64,000 nucleotides of DNA from Flavobacteriales bacterium (lineage in GTDB: Bacteria > Bacteroidota > Bacteroidia > Flavobacteriales_F > PHOS-HE28). A program made the translations under genes and the position numbers. The stretch spans positions 1,965,497 through 2,029,496 of the forward strand of contig CP129489.1 of NCBI GenBank assembly GCA_030584065.1, given 5' to 3'. The notes below the pieces were generated by a model. That model searched no databases, had not been told where the DNA came from, and saw nothing but the letters and a program-made list of their open reading frames with translations. Each line of letters opens with the position of its first letter. Within the stretch, counting starts at the first letter, position 1. This document shows, piece by piece, positions 25,490 through 33,504 of this stretch.

Positions 25490-26166
25490 GGCCGATCGTT
25501 GCGCAGCACATAGCCCATGCCCGTCACCGTGTGGATGAGCGGACGGCCGAAGGGCTTGTCCACCTTGCGGCGGAGCATGTTGATGTACACGTCCACCACG
25601 TTCGATTCGGTCTCGAAGCTGGTGTCCCAGACCTGATCCAGGATGGTGGCGCGGTCCAGCACCCTGCCCTGATGCGTGAGGAGGTGGTGCAGGAGGGCAT
25701 ACTCGCGGGCGGTGAGCCGGATCTCCTGGTCGGCGCGGGTCACCCGCTTGGCCTCATGGTCCATCACCAGGTCGCCGCACACCAGCAGCTTGTCGGTGCC
25801 GCGCCCCTGCGTCCGGCGGATGAGCGCATTGACCCGCGCGAGCAGCACGGCGATGTCGAAGGGCTTGGCCAGGTAGTCGTCCGCGCCGGCGCCCAGGCCC
25901 TTCACCTGCTCCTCCACGCCGTCCAGCGCGGTGAGCATGAGGATGGGGACATGGGGGTCGGAGGTGCGGATGGCCTTGCACACCTCGATGCCGTTGCGCT
26001 TGGGCAGCATCCAGTCGAGCAGGATGATGGCATAGCGGTGCTCCTGCGCCTGCCGGATGCCCTCCAGGCCATCGGCCGCTTGATCCACGGTGAAGCCCAT
26101 CCGGCCGAGCTCCGCGGCGATGAAGGCGGCCACCTGGGGTTCGTCCTCGACGATGAGCGCACGCAT
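25486..26166 (-). CDS. Response regulator, OmpR/PhoB family
   Basis: 226 residues. Receiver domain with acidic pocket E7/D8 (IVEDEPQ), phospho-acceptor D51 in LLDWMLPKRNG and Lys in YLAKPF, followed by a winged-helix DNA-binding domain (LTAREYALLHHLLTHQGRVLDRATIL, VDVYINMLRRKVDKPF). It activates or represses genes after phosphorylation by the coupled kinase. A TACCTTTC box 14 nt upstream is a likely -7 element. Divergent from the SulP gene; whether it controls that gene is open. Confidence 0.96.
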   Translation of the reverse strand: MRALIVEDEPQVAAFIAAELGRMGFTVDQAADGLEGIRQAQEHRYAIILLDWMLPKRNGIEVCKAIRTSDPHVPILMLTALDGVEEQVKGLGAGADDYLAKPFDIAVLLARVNALIRRTQGRGTDKLLVCGDLVMDHEAKRVTRADQEIRLTAREYALLHHLLTHQGRVLDRATILDQVWDTSFETESNVVDVYINMLRRKVDKPFGRPLIHTVTGMGYVLRNDRP

Positions 26167-26179
26167 GGCTTGAACGGCT

Positions 26180-26187
26180 GAAAGGTA
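26180..26187 (-). promoter_or_regulatory. -7 box of the response regulator gene
   Basis: TACCTTTC on the minus strand, 13 nt before the ATG at 26166; matches the Bacteroidota sigma -7 element TAnnTTTG at seven of eight positions. Confidence 0.55.
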
Positions 26188-26331
26188 GTGGCCCCGCGCG
26201 CGGTCGCTATGCGGATGCAGCTCAGCCCCCCGCCTTCACACCTGTTGGCACCGCTTTAATCCCACTCTCATAACGCCCCCTCCGTCCCGCGGGAATTTTG
26301 GCACCGCGCAGAACCCGTAGTGCGCATCCGC

Positions 26332-27969
26332 ATGAGCAACACGAAGCTTCCCCTCACCGGGCTCGCCGGCCTCAAGGAGAACTGGCGCAGCGACCTCCTC
26401 TCCGGTTTCATCGTCTTCCTCATCGCCCTGCCGCTCTGCCTGGGCATCTCGCTCGCCTCCGGCGTGCCGCCCATGGCGGGCCTCATCACCGCGATCATCG
26501 GCGGCCTGCTCGTCTCCCGCATCAACGGCAGCCACGTCACCATCAACGGCCCAGCCGCAGGCCTCATCGTGGTGATCCTGGGCGCCGTGGAGAGCCTCGG
26601 CGGCGGTGATTCCATGGCGGGCTACCGCAGCATGCTGGCCGCCGTGGTGGTGAGCGGCGCGCTGCTCTTCCTGCTGGGGCGCATGAAGGCCGGCCGCTTG
26701 GGCGACTTCTTCCCCAGCAGCGCGGTGCACGGCATGCTTGCGGCCATCGGCGTCATCATCCTCAGCAAGCAGGCGCACGTGGCCCTGGGCGTGAAGCCGG
26801 AGGGCAAGGAGCCGCTGGAGCTGCTGGCCGAGATCCCGAACAGCCTCCTGCACATGAATCCCGAGGTGGCCATCATCGGCGGGGTGAGCCTGCTGATCAT
26901 GTTCCTGCTGCCGGTGATCAGGAACAGGTGGGTGAAGATGATACCCGCGCCCATGGTGGTGGTGCTCGTGGGCATCGCGCTCGGGCACTGGTTCGATCTG
27001 GAGCACGAGCACAAGTACCTCTTCCTCGACGGCCACGAGTACAGCATCGGCCCGAAGTTCCTGGTGACGCTTCCGGAGAGCCTCGCCGATGGATTCGTGT
27101 TCCCCGACTGGTCCAAGGCCTTCACGCTGCCCTTCCTCATCGCGGTGGTGAGCATCACCCTGGTGCAGGGCATCGAATCGCTGCTGAGCGCCAAGGCGGT
27201 GGACAAGCTGGACCCCTGGAAGCGCGAGAGCGACCTGAACAAGGACCTGAGCGCGGTGGGCGCCGGCAGCGCGCTGGCGGGCCTCGTCGGCGGGCTGCCC
27301 ATGATCGCGGAGATCGTGCGCAGCAGCGCCAACGTGAACAACGGCGGGCGCACCGGCTGGGCCAACTTCTTCCACGGCGCCTTCCTGCTGGTGTTCATCG
27401 CCGCCTTCCCCACCCTCATCCACAGCATCCCGCTGGCCGCATTGGGCGCCATCCTCATGTACACCGGCTACCGCCTCGCCGCCCCGCAGCACTTCAGGCA
27501 CACCCTGCAGATCGGGCGCGAGCAACTCAGCATCTTCGTCACCACGCTGATCGTCACCCTCGCCACCGACCTCATCATCGGCGTGTTCAGCGGCATCGCG
27601 CTCAAGATCATCATCCACCTTTCGCGCGGCGCCAGCCTCCGCTCGCTCTTCAAGCCCAACCTGCACCTGCGCTACGACAGCCTCGCCGACCGCTTCGTGC
27701 TGGAGGTGCACGATGCGGCCATCTTCAGCAACTACCTCGGGCTGAAGAAGCGGCTCGACTCGATACCGCCGAAGAACCACGTGCGCGTGGATTTCGACCG
27801 GGCCACCCTGGTCGACCACACCGTGATGGAGCACGTATTCGCCTACAAGGAGAAATACGAGCGTGACGGCGGCACCTTCGAAGTGACCGAGATGGGCCAT
27901 CTTGTGCCCCGCTCGCAGCACCCTCATGCCGCGCGCCGGAAATCGCGGAAAGCCGTCATGCACGCCTGA
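26332..27969 (+). CDS. SulP-family inorganic anion transporter with STAS domain
   Basis: 545 residues from MSNTKLP at 26332 (a GTG at 26320 is less likely). Ten or more membrane helices with SulP signatures: FIVFLIALPLCLGISLASGV, VTINGPAAGLIVVILG, and GLPMIAEIVRSSANVNNGGRT. The C-terminal soluble part (VHDAAIFSNYLGLKKRLDS ... VDFDRATLVDHTVMEHV) is a STAS domain. The family carries sulfate, bicarbonate or other anions; the bicarbonate option is attractive near DabAB but is inference. A GAATTTTG box lies upstream near 26293. Confidence 0.93.
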   Translation: MSNTKLPLTGLAGLKENWRSDLLSGFIVFLIALPLCLGISLASGVPPMAGLITAIIGGLLVSRINGSHVTINGPAAGLIVVILGAVESLGGGDSMAGYRSMLAAVVVSGALLFLLGRMKAGRLGDFFPSSAVHGMLAAIGVIILSKQAHVALGVKPEGKEPLELLAEIPNSLLHMNPEVAIIGGVSLLIMFLLPVIRNRWVKMIPAPMVVVLVGIALGHWFDLEHEHKYLFLDGHEYSIGPKFLVTLPESLADGFVFPDWSKAFTLPFLIAVVSITLVQGIESLLSAKAVDKLDPWKRESDLNKDLSAVGAGSALAGLVGGLPMIAEIVRSSANVNNGGRTGWANFFHGAFLLVFIAAFPTLIHSIPLAALGAILMYTGYRLAAPQHFRHTLQIGREQLSIFVTTLIVTLATDLIIGVFSGIALKIIIHLSRGASLRSLFKPNLHLRYDSLADRFVLEVHDAAIFSNYLGLKKRLDSIPPKNHVRVDFDRATLVDHTVMEHVFAYKEKYERDGGTFEVTEMGHLVPRSQHPHAARRKSRKAVMHA

Positions 27970-27973
27970 GCGG

Positions 27974-28759
27974 ATGAGCGTCCGAATCCTCCTGCCCCTC
28001 CTCCTGGCCGCCGCGCTGCCGGCCGCGGCGCAGCGCGTCAGCGAGCCGCAGCAGCACCTGTGGGTGTCCCATTGGGGCGATCAGCGCATCAGCGACCGCT
28101 GGAGCTTCCACACCGAAGGGCATTGGCGACGCGACAACCTGGGCAAGGATTGGCAGCAGCTGCTCCTGCGCCCCGCCATCAACTTCCATTTGAACGACCA
28201 GGTGCTGCTCACGCAGGGCTACAGCTATTACTTCAACTACGCGTACGGCGATCACCCCATCCGGTACCAGAACTGGGAGCATCACCTCTTCCAGCAAGTG
28301 CAGCTCAGCGGGCAGGCCATCGGGCGCGCGCGGCTGCAGCACCGCTTCCGCATGGAGGAGCGCTTCATCGCCAGGCTGAAGCCCTCGGCCGATGACCCAT
28401 CGCAGGGTGAATTCGACGGCTTCGCGTACCAGAGCCGCTTCCGCTACCGCGTGTGGCTGACGGTGCCCCTCGGCCATGACCAGGTGGAGCCCGGCGTGTT
28501 CAGCGCCAACCTCTACGATGAGGTCTTCCTCAGCTTCGGCGACAGCCAGCGCTTGGATTACATCAACCAGAACCGCATCTCAGCGCTCGTAGGCTACCAA
28601 GTGAGCAAGCCCGTAAGCCTCCTGGCCGGCTATCTCTACCAGACCATCCAGCGCCCCGGCGCGGCCAGCGGCGCTGACCTCATCGAGCTGAACAGCACCC
28701 TGCACCTCGCGCTGGTGTGCAACCTGGACGTGCGGAAGCCGAAGGTGCCGGCGCAATAG
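27974..28759 (+). CDS. DUF2490 outer membrane protein
   Basis: 261 residues with a signal peptide ending near AAAQR. The mature part has alternating beta-strand patterns with aromatic girdles (RWSFHTEGHWRRDNLGKDWQ, YSYYFNYAYG, QLSGQAIGRARLQHRFRMEER) as in DUF2490 beta-barrels. Function unknown; it begins 5 nt after the SulP stop, so the two are probably one transcript. A second DUF2490 gene is at 57571. The outer membrane is the likely location. Confidence 0.85.
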   Translation: MSVRILLPLLLAAALPAAAQRVSEPQQHLWVSHWGDQRISDRWSFHTEGHWRRDNLGKDWQQLLLRPAINFHLNDQVLLTQGYSYYFNYAYGDHPIRYQNWEHHLFQQVQLSGQAIGRARLQHRFRMEERFIARLKPSADDPSQGEFDGFAYQSRFRYRVWLTVPLGHDQVEPGVFSANLYDEVFLSFGDSQRLDYINQNRISALVGYQVSKPVSLLAGYLYQTIQRPGAASGADLIELNSTLHLALVCNLDVRKPKVPAQ

Positions 28760-28845
28760 CTGACGCCATTACCCCACCGGCCACAGCTTCCTCACCGCGT
28801 GTCCCGACGCCGGGTCAAGCCCGGCATGGCAATCCTGAAATGCGG

Positions 28846-28873
28846 GGGCGCCCCTCCTTCCGGAAGGGCGCCC
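28846..28873. terminator. Convergent terminator, DUF2490 / MBL-rhodanese
   Basis: GGGCGCCCCTCC and GGAAGGGCGCCC form a stem around TTCC between two convergent genes, followed by a pyrimidine run on the plus strand. A type-2-like palindrome (GCCGGGTCAAGCCCGGC) lies just before it at about 28809-28826. Confidence 0.75.
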
Positions 28874-28892
28874 TCTCTTCGACCTTGCAGGT

Positions 28893-30305
28893 TCAGAGCA
28901 AGGTGGTCGGGCACACGTACTCCGTGCGCTTCACATCGGTCTCCTTGATGGCGCTGAAGCCGCCCTCCACATCCACGAAGTTGTCCCAGCCGCGCGACTT
29001 GAGGATGCTGGCCGCGATCATGCTGCGGTAGCCGCCTGCGCAGTGCAGGATGAAGGGGGTCTCCTTGGGGAATTGCGCCAGGTGCCTGTTGATCTGATTC
29101 AGCGGCACATTGATGGCGTCCACCACGTGCTCGCTGTCGAACTCGCTCTGCTTGCGCACATCGATGATGACGGGCTTGGCGGCATAGCGCTTGGCGAACT
29201 CCTGCGCGCTGATGCGCGCCACCGTGTCGACCTCCTTGCCGGCCGCCTTCCACGCCGGGAAGCCGCCCTTCAGGTAGCCGATGGTGTTATCGTAGCCCAC
29301 GCGGCTCAAGCGGATGATGCTCTCCTCCTCCTTGCCCGGCTCGGTCACCAGCAGGATGGCCTGCTTGATGTCGGGGATCATCTCGCCCACCCACATGGCG
29401 AAGTTGCTGTCGAGGCCGATGTTGATGCTGTTGGGGATGAAGCCCTTGGCGAAGTCGGCCGCGCTGCGCGTATCAAGCACCAGCGGCCGCTCCTCGTTGG
29501 CCACCACCTCGAAGGCCGAAGGGTCGTAGCCGGTCTTGGCGCGCTCCATGATGGTGTCCAGGCTCTCGTAGCCCTGGATGTTCATGAGCACATTCTTGGG
29601 GAAGTAGCCCGGTGGCGTGGTGAGGCCGGTGAGCAGCTCCTTGATGAACTCCTCCTTGGTCATGTCCGGACGCAGCGCGTAGTTGGTGCGCTTCTGGTTG
29701 CCCAGGGTATCCGTGGTCTCCTTGCTCATGTTCTTGCCGCACGCGCTGCCTGCGCCGTGGTTCGGGTACACGATCAGCTCATCGCTCAGCGGCATGATCT
29801 TGTTGCGCAGCGAATCGTACAGGTGCCCGGCCAGCTTCTCCTCGGTCAGGTCCGCGATCACGTGCTGCGCCAGGTCGGGGCGGCCCACATCGCCGATGAA
29901 GAGCGTATCGCCGGTGATGATGCCGTGCTCCTTGCCGTTCTCGTCGATCACGAGGTAGGTGGTGCTCTCCATGGTGTGGCCCGGGGTGTGGATGGCCTTC
30001 ACCTTGGCTTTGCCCACGTGGAACACCTCGCCATCGGTGGCCACATGCGCCGTGAAGCCGGGCTTCGCGGTGGGGCCGTAAACGATGGTGGCACCGGTCT
30101 TCTTCGCCAGGTCCAGGTGGCCGCTCACGAAATCGGCATGGAAGTGCGTCTCGAAGACGTACTTCACCTTCGCGCCATCGGCCTTGGCCTGGTCGATGTA
30201 GGGCTGCACCTCGCGGAGCGGGTCGAAGATGGCCACCTCCCCCTCGCTCTCGAGGTAGTAGGCGGCGTGGGCGATGCACCCGGTGTAGATCTGCTTCAGT
30301 TTCAT
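28893..30305 (-). CDS. MBL-fold / double rhodanese protein (persulfide dioxygenase-like)
   Basis: 470 residues. Metallo-beta-lactamase domain 1-250 with THFHADFVSGH at 53-63, HTPGHT near 110 and YPNHGAGSACGKN near 180, the pattern of ETHE1/Blh-type persulfide dioxygenases that oxidise glutathione or other persulfides to sulfite. Two rhodanese domains follow: the first (LVLDTRSAADFAKGF) lacks an active-site Cys, reading LLVTEPGKEEE there; the second keeps it in LHCAGGYRSMIAAS. Cytoplasmic. Likely links sulfide detoxification with sulfur transfer. Stands alone between terminators. Confidence 0.92.
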   Translation of the reverse strand: MKLKQIYTGCIAHAAYYLESEGEVAIFDPLREVQPYIDQAKADGAKVKYVFETHFHADFVSGHLDLAKKTGATIVYGPTAKPGFTAHVATDGEVFHVGKAKVKAIHTPGHTMESTTYLVIDENGKEHGIITGDTLFIGDVGRPDLAQHVIADLTEEKLAGHLYDSLRNKIMPLSDELIVYPNHGAGSACGKNMSKETTDTLGNQKRTNYALRPDMTKEEFIKELLTGLTTPPGYFPKNVLMNIQGYESLDTIMERAKTGYDPSAFEVVANEERPLVLDTRSAADFAKGFIPNSINIGLDSNFAMWVGEMIPDIKQAILLVTEPGKEEESIIRLSRVGYDNTIGYLKGGFPAWKAAGKEVDTVARISAQEFAKRYAAKPVIIDVRKQSEFDSEHVVDAINVPLNQINRHLAQFPKETPFILHCAGGYRSMIAASILKSRGWDNFVDVEGGFSAIKETDVKRTEYVCPTTLL

Positions 30306-30450
30306 GGGGTGATGGTTTTTCCGGTTGATGGCAGCCCGGCATTCCGGCCGCCTGCACCGCGAAATTGCCGTGGCCCCGCACCCGCGGGAGTGACATCCAT
30401 CACCCCACCCCCTCCAGCGTGATGCGAGTCACCGAGGGCCTGAACGCGAA

Positions 30451-30474
30451 AGGCCCGGGCGCAGGGCCCGGGCC
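30451..30474 (-). terminator. Terminator of the Cys/His-rich protein gene
   Basis: AGGCCCGGGC and GCCCGGGCCT form a 10-bp stem around GCAGG, 24 nt downstream of the stop at 30499, with CTTTCG after it on the minus strand. Confidence 0.7.
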
Positions 30475-30498
30475 TTTCCGTGGTGCGGCCGCGGCCGC

Positions 30499-30888
30499 TT
30501 ACTTGTTCGGTGCTGCGGCAGGGGCCTCCTCGGCCTTGCCGTGCTCATGCTGATGGCCGTGCGCTTCCGCCTTATCGTGGCAGGCGGTCTTGGCCTTCCC
30601 GGCGCAGCAGGCAGCCTTCGGGGCACCCTCGGCGGGGCTCGCCTCGGCGGCGGCGCCAGCGGGAGCGGTGCCCGCATCGGACTTCATCTCGCCCTTCGCA
30701 TGGCAGCTGGCCTTGTCGGCTCCGGCCTTCGCGGAGCAGCAGGCAGCCTTGGGCTGATCGGCAGGCGCAGCGGCAACGGCCTCGGTCTTCTTGGCCTTGC
30801 GGGCCTTCCTCTTGTCGGTGGTCTCGCTTTGGGCGGAGGCCGTGGCCACGATGGCCGTCAGGGCCAGGATGCTCAGCAGGATGCGCAT
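30499..30888 (-). CDS. Secreted Cys/His-rich protein, possible metal binder
   Basis: 129 residues. Signal peptide MRILLSILALTAIVATASAQ; mature chain is Ala/Lys-rich and holds two matching units, KAACCSAKAGADKASCH and KAACCAGKAKTACH, then a His cluster HGHQHEHG. The CC...CH repeats and His cluster point to metal binding in the periplasm or outside, but no named family is recognised. A perfect TACCTTTG -7 box lies 22 nt upstream and a terminator follows, so it is a single-gene transcript. The length of each repeat is unequal, so the repeats are loose. Confidence 0.75.
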   Translation of the reverse strand: MRILLSILALTAIVATASAQSETTDKRKARKAKKTEAVAAAPADQPKAACCSAKAGADKASCHAKGEMKSDAGTAPAGAAAEASPAEGAPKAACCAGKAKTACHDKAEAHGHQHEHGKAEEAPAAAPNK

Positions 30889-30909
30889 GTGTGCTGGTTT
30901 GGTGTGGGT

Positions 30910-30917
30910 CAAAGGTA
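30910..30917 (-). promoter_or_regulatory. -7 box of the Cys/His-rich protein gene
   Basis: TACCTTTG, a perfect match to TAnnTTTG, 21 nt before the ATG at 30888. Confidence 0.65.
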
Positions 30918-30999
30918 AGGGTGTCGCCCGGCCTTCCAGCAGGAATCGGGCCAGGATGGGGCCCTGAGCCGGCGCGCATCCTTGCGATCCCAACAGCGC

Positions 31000-31545
31000 C
31001 TAGCCCCTGCCCTCCTCCAGCTGGATCATCGCGAAGACCGCGTAGTTCACGATGTCGAGGAAGTTGGCATCGATGCCCTCGCTCACCAGCGTGGCGCCCT
31101 GGTTGTCCTCGATGCTCTTGATGCGCAGCAGCTTCATCAGGATGAGGTCCACCAGGGAGCTCACCCGCATGCTGCGCCAGGCCTCGCCGTAGTCGTGGTT
31201 CTTGCGGGTCATCAGCGCGCGGGCATGCCGCTGCTGGGCCAGCACGCGGGCGGCGGCCTCGTCCGGGCCCAGGTCAGGCGCATCCACCACGCCCAGCTCC
31301 AGCTGCACCAGTGCCATCGCCGCGTAATTGATGATGCCGATCAATTCGGGCCGGATGCCCTCGCCCACCTTGCTCTCCCCCACCTGCTGCAGGGTGCGGA
31401 TGCGCTGCGCCTTGATGAGGATCTGGTCGGTGAGCGACGGCACGCGCAGGATCCGCCAGGCCGTGCCGTAGTCCTTCGCCTTCTTCAGGAAGAGGTCGTG
31501 GCACTCATCGATGACGGCGTCGTACTGCTGCAATGTGCGTTCCAT
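31000..31545 (-). CDS. DUF1599 family protein (tandem duplicate domains)
   Basis: 181 residues formed by two repeats of the same helical domain: KKAKDYGTAWRILRVPSL in the first and RKNHDYGEAWRSMRVSSL in the second, each followed by D-x-IL-x-K-x-xRI. The family is linked to nucleotide or nucleic acid metabolism by name only (DUF1599); its biochemical role is not known to me. Cytoplasmic. Divergent from folP with 47 nt between starts, an arrangement consistent with shared control. Confidence 0.88.
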   Translation of the reverse strand: MERTLQQYDAVIDECHDLFLKKAKDYGTAWRILRVPSLTDQILIKAQRIRTLQQVGESKVGEGIRPELIGIINYAAMALVQLELGVVDAPDLGPDEAAARVLAQQRHARALMTRKNHDYGEAWRSMRVSSLVDLILMKLLRIKSIEDNQGATLVSEGIDANFLDIVNYAVFAMIQLEEGRG

Positions 31546-31592
31546 GTTCCTCACCCAGCAGGAGCGCCTGCGCTGACGATCTTCGGCCCCTG

Positions 31593-32450
31593 ATGGCGGG
31601 CGAAAGTAGTCCACGGCGATCGGCCCTCTGGCGGGTGAAGGACCGGCTGGTGGAGCTGCCGCTGCCCGCTGTGATGGGCATCCTCAATGCCACGCCCGAC
31701 TCCTTCCACGCCGCCAGCCGCGTGGACGTTGATGCCGCGCTGCACCGGGCGGAGCGCATGCTGGAGGAAGGCGCCGCCCTCCTCGATGTCGGCGGGGCCA
31801 GTTCGCGGCCGGGCGCCGTGGAGCCGCCCCAGGAGGAGGAGCTGCGGCGGGTGCTGCCCGTGGTGGAAGCGATCCACCGGCGCTTCCCGGAGGCCCTGAT
31901 CAGCGTGGACACCTGGCGCGCGCGCGTGGCGCAGCAGGCGGTGGCGGCCGGTGCCGGCCTGGTGAACGACATCTCCGCCGGCACCCTCGACGCGGACATG
32001 CTCGGCACGGTGGGCGCCCTCGGCGTGCCCTACATCGCCATGCACATGCAGGGCACGCCGCGCACCATGCAGCTGGCGCCCGCCTATGCCGACCCGGTGG
32101 CCGAGGTGACGCTGCACCTGAGCCGCCGGCTGCAGGCGGCGCACCAGGCGCGCATCGCCGATGTGATCCTCGACCCCGGCTTCGGCTTCGGCAAGACCAC
32201 TGCGCACAACTACGCCCTGCTGCGGGGCCTTCCCTCGCTCTGCGCGCTTGGCGCGCCCGTGCTGGTGGGCCTCTCGCGCAAGCGGATGATCAACGAGGTG
32301 CTCGGCATCGGCCCCGCGGAGGCCCTCAACGGCACCACGGCGCTCCATGCCATCGCGCTGCTCAAGGGCGCCGCGCTCCTCCGGGCGCACGACGTGCGCG
32401 AGGCGGTGCAGTGCGTGCGGCTCGTGGGCGCGCTGGAGGATCAGAAGTAG
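31593..32450 (+). CDS. folP: Dihydropteroate synthase
   Basis: 285 residues; joins p-aminobenzoate to hydroxymethyl-dihydropterin diphosphate in folate synthesis and is the target of sulfonamides. Family signatures: MGILNATPDSF at 28-38, LLDVGGASSRPGA (pterin and phosphate loop), NDISAG, MHMQGTPRTMQ, ILDPGFGFGKT near 190, and VGLSRKRMI. Start at the ATG at 31593, preceded by GATCTTCG. Length is normal. Cytoplasmic. Confidence 0.97.
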   Translation: MAGESSPRRSALWRVKDRLVELPLPAVMGILNATPDSFHAASRVDVDAALHRAERMLEEGAALLDVGGASSRPGAVEPPQEEELRRVLPVVEAIHRRFPEALISVDTWRARVAQQAVAAGAGLVNDISAGTLDADMLGTVGALGVPYIAMHMQGTPRTMQLAPAYADPVAEVTLHLSRRLQAAHQARIADVILDPGFGFGKTTAHNYALLRGLPSLCALGAPVLVGLSRKRMINEVLGIGPAEALNGTTALHAIALLKGAALLRAHDVREAVQCVRLVGALEDQK

Positions 32451-33004
32451 GCGCGCCGGCGCTTCCGCTGCTTCTCGCGCACGGCCGCGGACTGCCGCCG
32501 GCGCAGGTCGGCCACGGCCCGCTCATAGAGCACCATCACCCGCGCGATGGCGGCCTGCCGGCGCTCGGTGTAGTCGATGTCCCAGTTCAGGTTGCGCACG
32601 GTGTGCTTGTAGGAGGCCATCGCCACCGGCTCGTCGAAAGCGCTGAAGTCGAAGCCGGTGATGAGCGCGAACATGGTCATCTGCACATCCATCTCATAGA
32701 AGGGCACGTCGGGGAAGAGCGGCACCCCTGTGGCATCGATGCGGATGTACTTCGGCACCAGGTCCTCGCGGTAGTACCACACCTGGTAATCGTAGCCGCG
32801 CTCCAGGTAGAGCTCGTACTCGCCGCGGCCGTTGGTGCGGATGGTCTGCCGCTCCACGCTGTCCTTCACCAGGCGCACCTGCACATCGCGGAGCCCGTCA
32901 CCGCTGAAGTGCTCGGTGACCAGGCCATGCAGGCGGATATGGAAGGCGCGCGCCTCGCCCGCTCCCAGCAGGATGAGGATCGCCAGGCAGGCCCGCTTCA
33001 CCAT
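32441..33004 (-). CDS. Secreted protein with carboxypeptidase-regulatory-like domain
   Basis: 187 residues from ATG 33004; starts at 33019 or 33022 are also possible. Signal peptide MVKRACLAILILLGAGEARA. The mature N-terminus looks like a CarboxypepD-regulatory-like beta-sandwich (IRLHGLVTEHFSGDGLRDVQV, TNGRGEYELYLERGYDYQVW). The C-terminal tail is strongly basic (RRRQSAAVREKQRKRRRAYF). No catalytic motif. Its last 10 nt overlap the end of folP, which is convergent. Confidence 0.75.
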   Translation of the reverse strand: MVKRACLAILILLGAGEARAFHIRLHGLVTEHFSGDGLRDVQVRLVKDSVERQTIRTNGRGEYELYLERGYDYQVWYYREDLVPKYIRIDATGVPLFPDVPFYEMDVQMTMFALITGFDFSAFDEPVAMASYKHTVRNLNWDIDYTERRQAAIARVMVLYERAVADLRRRQSAAVREKQRKRRRAYF

Positions 33005-33071
33005 CGTTCGCTCCGTCATCATCCCCAAAGTACCGGGTTCGCGTGCGAAGGTGCGGAATCTTCGACGGATC

Positions 33072-33079
33072 CATCTTTG
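33072..33079 (+). promoter_or_regulatory. -7 box before the small membrane protein gene
   Basis: CATCTTTG, seven of eight matches to TAnnTTTG, 15 nt before the ATG at 33095. Confidence 0.5.
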
Positions 33080-33094
33080 CGCCAAACGAACGCC

Positions 33095-33451
33095 ATGCTC
33101 CGCTCCATCCGCGCGGCCGAGAACTTCCACATCGTGCTGTGGCTGCTGAAGGACCTCTGCTGGGTGATGCTCTGGAAGCCCTTGGGCCTGGCCATGTTCG
33201 TCCCCACCTTCTGCATGGCGGCCTGGATCGCCTGGCGCAGCCGCACCGACCTCGGCGAGCTGCTGCACAGCGTGGCCGTGGTGTGCTGGATCACCGCCAA
33301 CGGCGTGTGGATGATCGGGGAGTTCTGGTTCGACGACACCCGCCGCGCATGGGCGGTGCCCTTCTTCGTGGCGGGCCTGGTTCTGGTGGGCTGGTACTAC
33401 CTGGTGCTGCGGCCCCGGGCACGCAGGGCGCCGCTGGTAACACCCGGTTAA
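33095..33451 (+). CDS. Small membrane protein, unknown
   Basis: 118 residues with three to four hydrophobic helices: HIVLWLLKDLCWVMLWKPLGLA, LAMFVPTFCMAAWIAW, LLHSVAVVCWITANGVWMIGEF and AVPFFVAGLVLVGWYYLVL. Similar small proteins are common in Bacteroidota; no function known. It precedes the cyclase gene by 53 nt but has its own -7 box, as does the cyclase. Confidence 0.75.
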   Translation: MLRSIRAAENFHIVLWLLKDLCWVMLWKPLGLAMFVPTFCMAAWIAWRSRTDLGELLHSVAVVCWITANGVWMIGEFWFDDTRRAWAVPFFVAGLVLVGWYYLVLRPRARRAPLVTPG

Positions 33452-33473
33452 CGGGCCGCCGTCCGGGCCCCGC

Positions 33474-33481
33474 TACCTTCG
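33474..33481 (+). promoter_or_regulatory. -7 box of the first cyclase gene
   Basis: TACCTTCG, 23 nt before the ATG at 33505. Confidence 0.55.
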
Positions 33482-33504
33482 CCGGCCTTCCGATCGCCAC
33501 CCCT

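Noticed and set aside
33043..33504. N-terminal extension of the first cyclase
   Set aside because: The upstream part of the frame is the shifted reading of the small membrane protein gene; the ATG at 33505 follows a -7 box and begins the membrane domain.
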